Shown one piece after another: positions 1-8,002 of a stretch of DNA of 9,840 nt. A model generated the notes under the pieces. That model was not told the origin of the DNA and searched no databases. It saw only the letters and a program-made list of their open reading frames with translations. The DNA lies in NCBI GenBank assembly GCA_037131655.1, contig JBAXQP010000081.1:1-9840 (forward strand), written 5' to 3'. Every line of letters begins with the position of its first letter. Position 1 is the stretch's first letter. This stretch comes from a bacterium (GTDB taxonomy: Bacteria; Armatimonadota; Fimbriimonadia; Fimbriimonadales; JBAXQP01). The position numbers and the translations under genes were made by a program.

Positions 1-34
1 TTTACTTATATGCGGTTGAACTCGCAGTAAACGA

Positions 35-190
35 CAAGTCTCATCAAGTCCGGCCAGGTTTACTTCAGGCCTAACTCTGCTATTGGGTTAATGTTAGACT
101 TTGCGTTTTCTGCGTAGCATGCCAAGAGCGCCAAGACCAAGCACTGTGACGGTGACTGGTTCAGGCACAACACCTACTTGCAGGACAACG
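35..190 (-). repeat. 3' cassette end, left copy (inverted relative to 9690-9840)
   Basis: The last codons of the PEP-CTERM tail (CCTGAACCAG, CAGTGCTT, GTCTTGGCG, CGCAGAAAACGCA), the stop, the AACCCAA and CAGAG spacer motifs, the 3' hairpin and 21 identical bases ending at 35 match the right-hand gene. The right copy runs to the window edge, so the outer limit of the match is unknown. Confidence 0.75.
48..75 (-). terminator. 3' hairpin of the short PEP-CTERM gene
   Basis: Read on the minus strand, about 20 nt after the stop codon at 94, GUUAGGCC can pair with GGCCGGAC around a 12-nt loop (7 of 8 positions, one G-U and one mismatch). No U-tract follows, so it is not a textbook intrinsic terminator. 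It occupies the same place as the stronger hairpin after the right-hand PEP-CTERM gene, and both are followed by the same sequence. A role in termination or 3'-end protection is inferred from position and conservation. Confidence 0.5.
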
Positions 191-405
191 CTGTCCGCAC
201 CGCAGTTATAAGTACCGGAGTTATTAGAGTTAATAGCAAGCGAAATCTCACTGATATTGAGGGCACCGCTTTCGGCCCCGACCACATTACTGCCGGATTC
301 TACGAAAAAGGATGTCAGAATATTGGCAGTCGGGGTCGCTTGCGACGCCCCACTAATTGCCATCGCTATCGCTGCCACTGCACAGATTGTCAATAACTTA
401 TTCAT
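94..405 (-). CDS. Short PEP-CTERM sorting-domain protein (103 aa)
   Basis: A small exported protein predicted to be handled by the exosortase/PEP-CTERM sorting system at the cell envelope. Residues 1-23 form a signal peptide (MNKLL, hydrophobic core, cleavage probably after Ser-Gln-Ala). Residues 24-79 are a Ser/Asn/Gly-rich mature segment with no domain I recognise. Residues 80-83 are the Val-Pro-Glu-Pro motif, followed by a hydrophobic stretch (VTVLGLGALGML) and a basic tail (RRKRK). The ATG at 405-403 is supported by the signal peptide and by lying at the same place, after the same leader, as the start of the right-hand PEP-CTERM gene; no strong Shine-Dalgarno is visible. The mature part is only about 56 residues, very short for this class, so it could be a minimal member or a remnant with a lost core. 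It is transcribed away from the kinase. The function of the core is unknown. Confidence 0.85.
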   Translation of the reverse strand: MNKLLTICAVAAIAMAISGASQATPTANILTSFFVESGSNVVGAESGALNISEISLAINSNNSGTYNCGADSVVLQVGVVPEPVTVTVLGLGALGMLRRKRKV

Positions 406-406
406 T

Positions 407-546
407 TGTTCTGACCTGTTCTTGCTGTAATGGGGTATCTATTACACCCATTTCTCCGGGTTCGATTGCTTTACTCAGCGTTGCCCCGAAATTACGCGCC
501 GAATTTTTTGTTTGCCACCTGGTTCAGATCGTAACCACCAAATAAC
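407..546 (-). promoter_or_regulatory. Candidate structured 5' leader (riboswitch-like), left copy
   Basis: This is the transcribed leader of the short PEP-CTERM gene, about 91% identical over a 94-nt core to the leader at 8704-8841. Minus-strand pairings: hairpin 1, 542-537 with 523-518; hairpin 2, UCGGCG 502-497 with CGCUGA 480-475; pseudoknot, UUUCGGG in the hairpin-2 loop (491-485) with CCCGGAG 460-454; hairpin 3, GGGUGU 449-444 with AUACCC 438-433. Relative to the right copy, the changes in the stems turn G-C pairs into G-U pairs, so pairing is kept. The loop-and-downstream pairing could alternatively form a simple nested stem. It does not match the c-di-GMP-I, c-di-GMP-II, fluoride or SAM consensus patterns I know. 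A cis-regulatory role is inferred from conservation, structure and position just before the start codon. Confidence 0.6.
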
Positions 547-642
547 ATTATTATTTTACGTTAAGTTGGTTAAAATAGCTGTCAACTATAGAATGATTTA
601 ATAAGTATTAAATTCCTAGTAAAACAGGTGAGTTTTGGGTGA
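547..642 (-). promoter_or_regulatory. Conserved promoter region of the short PEP-CTERM gene
   Basis: An AT-rich block that aligns with 8595-8703 upstream of the other PEP-CTERM gene, including a shared TCATTCTATAGTT and CCAACTTAACGTA, with a small indel further upstream. The start of transcription is likely here. Candidate hexamers on the minus strand are TTGACA after CTATAG, TATAGT, and TAAAAT; spacings between them are not ideal (TTGACA to TAAAAT is 21 nt), so I do not commit to one pair. It shares the 338-bp divergent intergenic region with the kinase promoter. Confidence 0.5.
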
Positions 643-668
643 TAACAGGAGTGATATTTATTTTGAAG

Positions 669-700
669 TATAATAAGTTATTAATAAGGAAGAACTTATT
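669..700 (+). promoter_or_regulatory. Possible kinase promoter with overlapping operator-like inverted repeat
   Basis: A perfect -10-like TATAAT lies at 669-674, with no good -35 at the usual distance. It overlaps a perfect 8-bp inverted repeat, AATAAGTT (672-679) and AACTTATT (693-700), with 13 nt between the arms. The repeat is about 45-70 nt before the kinase start, a suitable place for an operator. The region is very AT-rich, so chance is a real alternative. Confidence 0.3.
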
Positions 701-729
701 TACTCGTTATATTTGCTATTATATCCTTA

Positions 730-735
730 GGGGAG
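730..735 (+). promoter_or_regulatory. Ribosome binding site deciding a TTG start
   Basis: GGGGAG at 730-735 lies 8 nt before the TTG at 744. It is a strong Shine-Dalgarno and there is no ATG in frame until well inside the first membrane region, so the kinase is most likely started with TTG. Confidence 0.7.
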
Positions 736-743
736 AGTAGGCT

Positions 744-3700
744 TTGACAAACTTCTGGAGTATTCATCTTGACTATATTCACATCATATACGGCGTTAGT
801 TTGTTGGCGCTGGCTATTAGCTATGTAAGTGCATGCAAAGCTAACTACATAGTGATGCCATTAAAGCTTATCGTAGCTTTTGGCTATTTGGAAGGATCAA
901 GCGAGTTGCTGGGCGCTTTTGGGCACAGCTTAGATCATTCGTTTTGGCTTGAGCAAGTGCGAGCAGTATTGTCATCACTATCTTATCTTGCTCTTTTCGA
1001 ATTCGGTAGACTCCATGCACAAGGCAGAAATTCTAAACTCGGCTCGCGTTGGATTTACCTGCCAGCGCTGGCTCCGGCTATGCTGTTAGCAAGCTCAAGT
1101 ACTGAGAGCGCCATAGCTGCCTATCACTATGGTATTGGGTTGCTTGGAGCGATGCTATCGGCATTCGCATTTTACCGAGCTGCGGGTATTCGTGACGCAG
1201 CCGGTAGCTTAGGACTTAAGTTGGCAGCAGCAGCCATGGCGATTATCGGGCTGACAATCATAATCTCATTGCCTAAAGCCTCGTTTATGCCTTGTATATG
1301 GATTAATGCCGACAACTTTTTGCTGCTGACTAATTTCCCGATAGAGTTGTTGTCTACCGCCAGCGTTATTCTCTGTACATTTGGCTTTTGGCTTCTTTAC
1401 CGGTCAATAGCGGATAATTCCGCCTTCGAGTACCTCATCGATGTTCCCGTTTTACTGGTTGGGTTACTGCTAGTGACCGTGTATGGTTGGATAGGAGCGG
1501 ATATAAGAGGTCGGTCAGTGGATGAGGCTATACGCTTAACCTTATTACGACAAGCAACTTCGATAGCGAGAACGATCAGCCCATCGTTAATCGAGCAGAT
1601 GTCATTCAGACCAGAGGATAGCACCTCGCAACAACTTGTCAATCTCAACGCGAAATTATCATCTTATGGGAGCTATGCCCATTTAGACAACGTATACGGC
1701 CTTGCCATGCGAGATGGGAATGTTGTATTCGGTCCGGGAAGCAAGGGCGATAAGGCATCAGGTTTCCGTCCATCAGGAACGGTTTTCGCAAATCCGCCAG
1801 AGAGTCTCCTCAGCGTTTTCAACAACAAAAAGTCGGTTGTTGTCAGCCCCTACACAAATGAGCGAGGCAATTTCGTTTCTGCATTCGCCCCTGTTATAGA
1901 CACCAACACGAGCAAAGTATTGATGGTAGTTGGCCTGGATATTAAGTCCATTAGTTTAAAAAATGAGATCGCCAATTCCAGAAGGTCCGCAATACTCATA
2001 ACATTAATAGGCCTCATCCTAATTGTGTGTGCAGGGAGCATATTATGCTTCATTCGGCAGAAAAGGTGGCAAAATCAATTTGTCGTGCGACATTTGGATG
2101 CTCTGTTGATTTTGTTTCTTGGTGTTATCCTATCTTCCCTGGTGGCTCTGAATGTTCGCAATTCTGAGATGCAAGACAGGCAACATGAATTTCAGCGACT
2201 AGCAGATGCCAGATATCAAATTTTGGAGGAATTACTTTTTCGAGTACAGCACGATTTGGAAAGTTTAGCTCGTTACATTGAGAACGACCAAAATATGTCC
2301 CTGCGTCAATTTGAAAATTTTGCAAGACAGCCCCATGACACCTCCTTTATCCAGGCATTGGAGTGGATTCCGCAGATATCTACGCAGGACAAAGAGGGCT
2401 TTGAAGCGAAAATCAGCAATCAATACGGCAAACATTTCCAGATAACCGAGAAAATAGCGGATGGCAGCAGTATTCCGGTTGCCAAGCGAGATTATTATTA
2501 TCCAGTTTGTTTTGTGACGCATTTGCGCGGCAATGAGAAAGCGATAGGATTTGATCTTGGAAGTGAGTCCAAACGCTTGGCAGCACTCCGAAATGCCATT
2601 ACGACCGGCCTCCCTACGGCGTCTGCTGCGGTTACATTGGTTCAGGAAACTGGAACACAAAATGGTGTGCTAATCTTCAACCCAGTGCGAGGAAAAGACG
2701 GCATTCTCTTAGGATTTTCACTCGGAGTGCTTCGCATGCAGAGCTTTTTGGAGCGCGGGCTGACTTATAGCGGGCGCAATGATACACAGCTTGCCTTAGA
2801 CATAATTGATTTATCTCAATCTGGAGAGCCGAAGCCGTTAGCGCACTTTCCTCCAAATGGCAGTTTCAATTCGCAAAGTGATGTCGGCCAGTCCTCTGGA
2901 TTAACCTCGTGTTCTTACCCTGTTTTTACATTTGGGCGTCCCTGGGTGGTGAACGTACGTGCAGGAACTTCATACCTTTGGTCACCTCTGGTTAGCACAT
3001 GGCAAATTGTTCTAGTGATGGGTATAGCCCTTGCTGTGATGATAGCTGTTCTGGTTGGGTATTGGGGTGAACGACGAGCGGACATGGAGGCATTGGTCAG
3101 GGAGCGCACCAGAGAATTAAAAGAAAATGAGAATCTGTTGGATCGTGCAGTTGAGGGTACCGGTATCGGACTCTGGGGTTGGAACGTGTCGACGGATGAA
3201 GTGATATTCAGTTCCAAATGGGAGGAGATTCTCGGTTATACGCTTAAAGAATTGCAATCTTTTGGACATCAGATATGGCACGAAATTTGTCAACCAGACG
3301 ATCTTCAACTTTTCACTGAACAGCTTAACAAGCACTTCGTTAAAGAAACGGATCGATTCAACTGTGAAATCCGAGTAAAACACAAAGATGGTCACTGGAT
3401 GTGGGCACACTGCCGTGGAAAAGTATCAGAATGGTCACCTGACGGCAAACCGTTGCAAATAGCGGGGACTCTCAGCAACATTACCGATCGCAAGGAAGCT
3501 CAGATAAGAAATACCAATGCTTCAGTTCGCATACAACAACAAAACACGATAGTCAGTGCGTTAATGCGTTCTTCAGACATAGGAGATGGCAACGTTAAAT
3601 CGTTAGCACGATATTTAACTGAAAATGTTTCTTACTCGTTAGGAATTGAACGCATAAGCGTATGGCTATTCAATGACGACGCTTCTGAATTGCGATGTTT

Positions 3701-6700
3701 AGACTTATTCCAAGCAACTTCGAAAGAACACTCGAGTGACATTGTACTGACCGAAGCGAGTTTTAAGAGCGAATTAGATCAACTTAAAAACGGCTATTAC
3801 GTGGATGCACACGATGCTCAAACTGATACTAGAACCGCAAGTTATCTTGAAGCATACCTAAAGCCGATGAAGATAGCGTCTATGCTGGACGCTGTTATCT
3901 GCACTGGCGAAAAGATTCTAGGAACGCTACGCTTCGAATACGTTGATACAGCCCATCTTTGGGAACAAGATGAAATATCGTTTGCATGTCAGTTGGCTGA
4001 CCAAATAGGGATGGCCATCCTTAACAAGGACCGTCTGCGAGCTGAAGCCACTGTGCGCAAAACCGAAACGAACCTTAGACAATTCTTTGACACTGTTCCT
4101 GAAATGCTCTTTGTACTTGATAGTAATGGTTCCATACTTCACGCAAATAAAGTCGTTATTGATCGCCTAGGCTATGAGCTTTCCGAACTTATTGGCCGAT
4201 CCGTACTTGATCTCCATCCACAAAATCGACTTGATGAAGTACAGTTTATCGTTACCGAGATGCTCGCTGGACGGCTTATTTCTTGTGTTGTGCCTCTGGA
4301 AACCAAAGATGGCAAACAAATTCCAGTTGATACTCGTATTGCTATGGGCGAGTGGGATGGCAAGCCAGCGATGTTCGGTGTTACAAGGGATGTGGCCGAT
4401 CTTAGGTTGTCGGAAGAGAAGTTCTCGACAGCTTTTAACGGAGCTCCTATACTTATGGCTATTTCATCTGTTGATGATGGCAAGCTGATTGACATAAACG
4501 AAGAGTTTGCCCGCGCGACGGGCTATACCCGGGATGACTCGTTAAACAAGACCACGACAGAGTTGGGCTTGTGGGTGAATTCAGAGGAACGTTCTTCTGT
4601 AATGGAAATGCTCAAGCTGAAACCAAATTTTCGCGATATTGAGCTTCAAATACGCGCGAAGGATGGTAGAGTTCTTTATGGCATTTTTTCAGCTCAACTG
4701 ATCCGTTTCGGCGAAATCTCATATGTCTTAACGACTATGGTAGACATCTCCGATCTGAAGAAAGCGCAAAAAGAATTGCTGGATACAAACGCTGAACTAA
4801 AGGATGCCTCACTTTATGCACAGGAAATGGCGATACGAGCGGATAAGGCTACGGCAGCTAAAAGCCAGTTCCTAGCAAATATGAGCCACGAAATAAGGAC
4901 ACCGCTGAACGGCGTTCTGGGAATGACTGAGCTACTTATTGATACCGACTTGGACTCAGAACAAAGACATTATGTCACTATGCTCAAATCTAGCGGTGAA
5001 TTCCTGCTTGGTTTGATTAGTGATATACTAGACCTCTCCAAGATTGAAGCTAACGCAATTGAAATAGAGCATTTGCCATTTAATGCTTGCACTTTAATTG
5101 AAGATGTCATAGATACCTTTGCTTCTACTGCAAAGATAAAGGGACTTGAAATCGCATCTGTATTCCCACCAGATGCCCCAAAAATGTTAATTGGTACACC
5201 GGGCCGCATCAAGCAGATACTTAACAACTTGGTCTCCAACGCCGTGAAATTTACACACCAAGGCGAGATAGAAACATCGGTTTCTGTGGTCTCAGATACT
5301 GATGTCGGGATCATGCTGCGCATTGATGTTCGCGACACAGGAATTGGCATACCGAGAGAGTTTCACGAAAAGATTCTGTCACCTTTCACACAAGTCGACA
5401 GCTCTGTTACCCGCCAGTATGGCGGGACCGGCCTTGGCTTATTTATATCCAAGCGTCTAGCTGAACTGATGGGAGGACAACTTGGACTAACTAGCGAACC
5501 AGAACAAGGGTCTTCATTCTGGTTTACCGTTCTTCTGAAGAAACAGTCATGTTCAGGAACTGAAGGATCTCATATTGCCTTTTCTCGAATACTTATTGTG
5601 GATAGCCATTCTGCAAGCCGAAGAAGTCTGTCAAGCAGTTTGAGTTGCTTGGGCGCACAACACGACAGTGCCTCGTCCACAACACAAGCGTTAGAGTTGT
5701 TGCAAGCAGCTATGGAAGAGAACAAACCGTATGATCTCGCGCTTATTGATGTGACTAATGCCGATCACAATGGCGCTGAGCTTGCTCGCCTTATTAAGTC
5801 AGAGCCTGCTTTCGAACAGTTGAACATGGTAGCACTGACATCGTTCTTGCCTGACTCGGCCGTTCAGATTTACAGGTCGATGGGTTTTCAGAGGTTTCTT
5901 TCTAAGCCAGTACGTCAGGCTGCCCTGCAATCGTGTCTAAGTGAGTCCTCTATGCAAATCGCCTTGGGAAAAGCGGATTCAAAACCAACGCTTTTTAGAC
6001 ATACGATATCGGAGATCAGTAAAAAACACACTCGCGTGCTAGTAGTGGATGACAATACTACCAATTTGGAGGTCACCCTACTTCTTCTGCAAAAACTCGG
6101 ATATACAGTTGATACGGCACGAAACGGCTTAGAAGCTTTACGGGCTTTTTCCAATTATCCTTATGACCTTGTATTGATGGACTGTCAGATGCCTGAAATG
6201 GATGGTTATCAAGCGACAGCCGCCATACGAGGTTTGGATTCAACAACCAGCAATCCAAGAGTACCTATTATCGCCATAACCGCTGGGGCGATGTCTGATG
6301 ACCGTGAAAGATGTTTTGCTGCAGGAATGAACGATTATATCCCCAAGCCCATTGATTTCAAGCTCTTGGCTAATTTAATAGAACACTGGCTTGCATCACC
6401 ACCTGATTCAGACGGTACAACCGAGTTAGGTGACTCTGAACAAGATTCTTTTGTTGTCCCTATCTCAGTCAACCAAACCGAGTCATTTATTATGTCAAAA
6501 GATCCTGCAGTGTTTGATGCTAGTGTCTTGATGCGCCTACTAGATGGCGACCAAGAATTAGCGAACATCTTCACAAACCGATTCTATCAGGACTGCTTAA
6601 CACGTTTAGATATCCTGAAAGAAGCTTTCAAAAACGATCATTTTGATGTTATTAAATTCCAATTACACGCGATAAAAGGGGCCTGTAAAACTGTTGGTGC

Positions 6701-6827
6701 GGTAGCATTGGGACAAGTAGTCGAAACGGCAGAGGATTGTTGCATAAGAGGAGAATTCGATCTGCTTAAGGACATTCTTCAAGAAATAATACGCAGCGTC
6801 AAACAGTTGGCTGAAGCCATCCAATAG
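744..6827 (+). CDS. Multi-sensor membrane hybrid histidine kinase with two REC domains and HPt
   Basis: A 2027-residue inner-membrane sensor kinase. Residues 1-255 hold about eight hydrophobic segments; 258-413 is an extracytoplasmic Cache-like sensor; two TM helices follow (about 414-437 and 450-472); then a CHASE domain (ALEWIP near 540, then FDLGSE), TM 753-775, PAS about 800-918, GAF about 932-1098, PAS about 1110-1222, PAS about 1224-1345. The catalytic core has the HisKA motif MSHEIRTPLNG with phosphorylatable His1382, N-box Asn1495/Asn1499, G1 DTGIGIP at 1531 and G2 GGTGLGL at 1560-1566. REC1 keeps Asp1669, Thr1699 and Lys1721, but its acidic pair is Asp-Ser (1620-1621). REC2 is complete (Asp1769-Asp1770, Asp1813, Thr1846, Lys1868). 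The HPt domain has His1975 in HAIKGA. The inferred relay is His1382, Asp1813, His1975, then the downstream regulator. The ligands are unknown. The TTG start is set by a strong Shine-Dalgarno. Confidence 0.95.
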   Translation: MTNFWSIHLDYIHIIYGVSLLALAISYVSACKANYIVMPLKLIVAFGYLEGSSELLGAFGHSLDHSFWLEQVRAVLSSLSYLALFEFGRLHAQGRNSKLGSRWIYLPALAPAMLLASSSTESAIAAYHYGIGLLGAMLSAFAFYRAAGIRDAAGSLGLKLAAAAMAIIGLTIIISLPKASFMPCIWINADNFLLLTNFPIELLSTASVILCTFGFWLLYRSIADNSAFEYLIDVPVLLVGLLLVTVYGWIGADIRGRSVDEAIRLTLLRQATSIARTISPSLIEQMSFRPEDSTSQQLVNLNAKLSSYGSYAHLDNVYGLAMRDGNVVFGPGSKGDKASGFRPSGTVFANPPESLLSVFNNKKSVVVSPYTNERGNFVSAFAPVIDTNTSKVLMVVGLDIKSISLKNEIANSRRSAILITLIGLILIVCAGSILCFIRQKRWQNQFVVRHLDALLILFLGVILSSLVALNVRNSEMQDRQHEFQRLADARYQILEELLFRVQHDLESLARYIENDQNMSLRQFENFARQPHDTSFIQALEWIPQISTQDKEGFEAKISNQYGKHFQITEKIADGSSIPVAKRDYYYPVCFVTHLRGNEKAIGFDLGSESKRLAALRNAITTGLPTASAAVTLVQETGTQNGVLIFNPVRGKDGILLGFSLGVLRMQSFLERGLTYSGRNDTQLALDIIDLSQSGEPKPLAHFPPNGSFNSQSDVGQSSGLTSCSYPVFTFGRPWVVNVRAGTSYLWSPLVSTWQIVLVMGIALAVMIAVLVGYWGERRADMEALVRERTRELKENENLLDRAVEGTGIGLWGWNVSTDEVIFSSKWEEILGYTLKELQSFGHQIWHEICQPDDLQLFTEQLNKHFVKETDRFNCEIRVKHKDGHWMWAHCRGKVSEWSPDGKPLQIAGTLSNITDRKEAQIRNTNASVRIQQQNTIVSALMRSSDIGDGNVKSLARYLTENVSYSLGIERISVWLFNDDASELRCLDLFQATSKEHSSDIVLTEASFKSELDQLKNGYYVDAHDAQTDTRTASYLEAYLKPMKIASMLDAVICTGEKILGTLRFEYVDTAHLWEQDEISFACQLADQIGMAILNKDRLRAEATVRKTETNLRQFFDTVPEMLFVLDSNGSILHANKVVIDRLGYELSELIGRSVLDLHPQNRLDEVQFIVTEMLAGRLISCVVPLETKDGKQIPVDTRIAMGEWDGKPAMFGVTRDVADLRLSEEKFSTAFNGAPILMAISSVDDGKLIDINEEFARATGYTRDDSLNKTTTELGLWVNSEERSSVMEMLKLKPNFRDIELQIRAKDGRVLYGIFSAQLIRFGEISYVLTTMVDISDLKKAQKELLDTNAELKDASLYAQEMAIRADKATAAKSQFLANMSHEIRTPLNGVLGMTELLIDTDLDSEQRHYVTMLKSSGEFLLGLISDILDLSKIEANAIEIEHLPFNACTLIEDVIDTFASTAKIKGLEIASVFPPDAPKMLIGTPGRIKQILNNLVSNAVKFTHQGEIETSVSVVSDTDVGIMLRIDVRDTGIGIPREFHEKILSPFTQVDSSVTRQYGGTGLGLFISKRLAELMGGQLGLTSEPEQGSSFWFTVLLKKQSCSGTEGSHIAFSRILIVDSHSASRRSLSSSLSCLGAQHDSASSTTQALELLQAAMEENKPYDLALIDVTNADHNGAELARLIKSEPAFEQLNMVALTSFLPDSAVQIYRSMGFQRFLSKPVRQAALQSCLSESSMQIALGKADSKPTLFRHTISEISKKHTRVLVVDDNTTNLEVTLLLLQKLGYTVDTARNGLEALRAFSNYPYDLVLMDCQMPEMDGYQATAAIRGLDSTTSNPRVPIIAITAGAMSDDRERCFAAGMNDYIPKPIDFKLLANLIEHWLASPPDSDGTTELGDSEQDSFVVPISVNQTESFIMSKDPAVFDASVLMRLLDGDQELANIFTNRFYQDCLTRLDILKEAFKNDHFDVIKFQLHAIKGACKTVGAVALGQVVETAEDCCIRGEFDLLKDILQEIIRSVKQLAEAIQ

Positions 6828-6910
6828 CAACCGCAAAAGAGGGGGGTCGGGCTTCAGAATAATTTGTACTGTTAATCTTTGGTTCAAGTGTACACTCACG
6901 TGTTCTGTTA

Positions 6911-6951
6911 TTCTCTTCTTTTTCTAGAAATCATCCGATAGAAGAAGAGGG
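6911..6951 (+). promoter_or_regulatory. Inverted repeat between kinase and regulator
   Basis: CTCTTCTT (6913-6920) is a perfect inverted match to AAGAAGAG (6942-6949), extended by two T-G positions, with a 21-nt spacer. It sits in the 198-bp gap between the kinase stop and the regulator start. It has no GC-rich stem or U-tract, so it is more like an operator or weak attenuator than a terminator. I could not identify a convincing promoter in this gap, and the two genes may be co-transcribed. Confidence 0.3.
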
Positions 6952-7025
6952 AGCAATTAGACCTTGAGTGAAATAATAACAGAAATCAAGCTCGCCACAC
7001 ATCGCCCCAATAAGGAGAGTACCGT

Positions 7026-7706
7026 ATGCCTAGCGATAGAAGCCTTGATGAATTAGCGAAACTTGTCCTTATTGTAGAGGATCACGCCATTGTAAGGGAA
7101 CTGCTGGCAGTCAAGTTTATCAAAGAGGGGCTAGCATCTGAGGTACTTGAAGCGGGAACCATTGCAGAGGCTGCAGAAATGGTTGATAAGCATAAGCCAT
7201 CTATAGTGATCAGCGATATTTTGATGCCTGATGGCAATGCATTAGAATGGGTCGCTCGCGTCAAGCAAAAGAATCCTAAAATGAAACTTATCCTGTTGAC
7301 ATCACTCAACGACAAAGCCTCATTGATTACTGCGGTGAGGTCAGGGATTGACGCTTACATCATCAAAACAGCGCGCATTGACAAACTGTTGGATATCATA
7401 CGTTATGTCCTGCAAGATCGGATTTACTATGACCCCGAAGTTAGCAGCTACTTGCTGGCAGATATGATATCAGGAAGGGAAATGGGATCGCTATATGATG
7501 AAATCTCTGGTATAGATTGCTCACAGTTATCTCGGCGAGAAAGAGATGTCCTGACATTACTGACTTACGGGCATTCAAATGCCGAAATAGCGCGTAGACT
7601 TGTTTTAAGCGAGAATACAATTAAAACCCATGTGTCGCGCATATATAAGCGTTTAGAGGTGAGCTCCAGGCGGCAACTGCTTCCAAAGAACCTCAAATTG
7701 GGCTAA
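7026..7706 (+). CDS. NarL/LuxR-family response regulator
   Basis: A 226-residue cytoplasmic DNA-binding regulator. Residues 13-130 are a REC domain with acidic pair Glu18-Asp19, phosphoacceptor Asp64 (ISDILMPDG), Thr92 and Lys114. Residues about 165-222 are a LuxR-type helix-turn-helix (LSRRERDVLTLL, NAEIARRL, ENTIKTHVSRIYKRL). The order and length are those of the NarL/FixJ family. The ATG is preceded by AAGGAG about 9 nt upstream. It lies 198 bp after the hybrid kinase on the same strand, so it is the likely terminal acceptor of phosphate from HPt His1975. Its DNA targets cannot be read from the sequence; the nearby PEP-CTERM promoters are candidates only by location. Confidence 0.95.
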   Translation: MPSDRSLDELAKLVLIVEDHAIVRELLAVKFIKEGLASEVLEAGTIAEAAEMVDKHKPSIVISDILMPDGNALEWVARVKQKNPKMKLILLTSLNDKASLITAVRSGIDAYIIKTARIDKLLDIIRYVLQDRIYYDPEVSSYLLADMISGREMGSLYDEISGIDCSQLSRRERDVLTLLTYGHSNAEIARRLVLSENTIKTHVSRIYKRLEVSSRRQLLPKNLKLG

Positions 7707-7714
7707 GGGCTTGT

Positions 7715-7755
7715 GTGATACACTTCCCTGCCTCTGCTTGGTGCAGTGCTATCAC
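7715..7755 (+). terminator. Hairpin just after the response regulator
   Basis: GTGATA-CAC (7715-7723) pairs with GTG-TATCAC (7746-7755) with one bulged C, starting 8 nt after the regulator stop codon. The position fits the end of the kinase-regulator transcript. No U-run follows (GATCTACGG), so intrinsic termination would be weak at best. Confidence 0.4.
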
Positions 7756-7891
7756 GATCTACGGTTCTGAATTACTCTTCCTTTTGATTTCCTATATCTT
7801 CGCAAATTAATATTGCTGCTTTTTAACCACTAATACTAAACTTGGACTAGATAAGAAGCGGCAAATCAGGGGCGATATCCCAGACAAAAAA

Positions 7892-7960
7892 ATTGGACTG
7901 TGGTCAGTGCGAATGTAAGCGGCGGGCAAACAATCGGCTTTTTCTGACCACAGTACCAAT
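7892..7960 (+). repeat. Long hairpin-forming inverted repeat in intergenic DNA
   Basis: ACTGTGGTCAG (7897-7907) is a perfect 11-bp inverted match to CTGACCACAGT (7944-7954). After one unpaired A (7955), ATTGG (7892-7896) pairs with CCAAT (7956-7960), giving 16 bp with a single bulge. The 36-nt loop contains AAGC/GCTT (7917-7920 and 7937-7940) that could extend the fold. It is followed closely by a GGAGG ribosome-binding-like site. It could be a structured RNA, a leader of a lost gene, or a small palindromic element; no coding capacity is seen in it. Confidence 0.5.
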
Positions 7961-7968
7961 ACAATTCA

Positions 7969-8002
7969 GGGAGGAAATGAAACCATGATTACTCTAGGAT
8001 AG
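7969..8002 (+). other. Strong Shine-Dalgarno followed by two tiny overlapping frames
   Basis: GGGAGG at 7969-7974 is right before ATG 7977 (Met-Lys-Pro-stop) and 10 nt before ATG 7985 (Met-Ile-Thr-Leu-Gly-stop); the second ATG overlaps the first stop as ATGA. Such a good ribosome site with no real gene behind it suggests a minigene, a leader peptide, or the surviving start of a decayed gene. I cannot choose among these. Confidence 0.25.

Larger units (their letters stand above)
336..642 (-). repeat. 5' cassette end, left copy (inverted relative to 8595-8908)
   Basis: Promoter region, structured leader and, more loosely, signal-peptide codons match the right-hand PEP-CTERM gene in inverted orientation. 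The match is strongest from 408 to 540 and fades after the signal peptide, where the coding cores become unrelated. Confidence 0.75.

Noticed and set aside
2265..2660. 131-codon minus-strand frame inside the kinase gene
   Set aside because: It is antisense to the CHASE domain, whose plus-strand motifs are clear, and there is no ribosome site or recognisable product.
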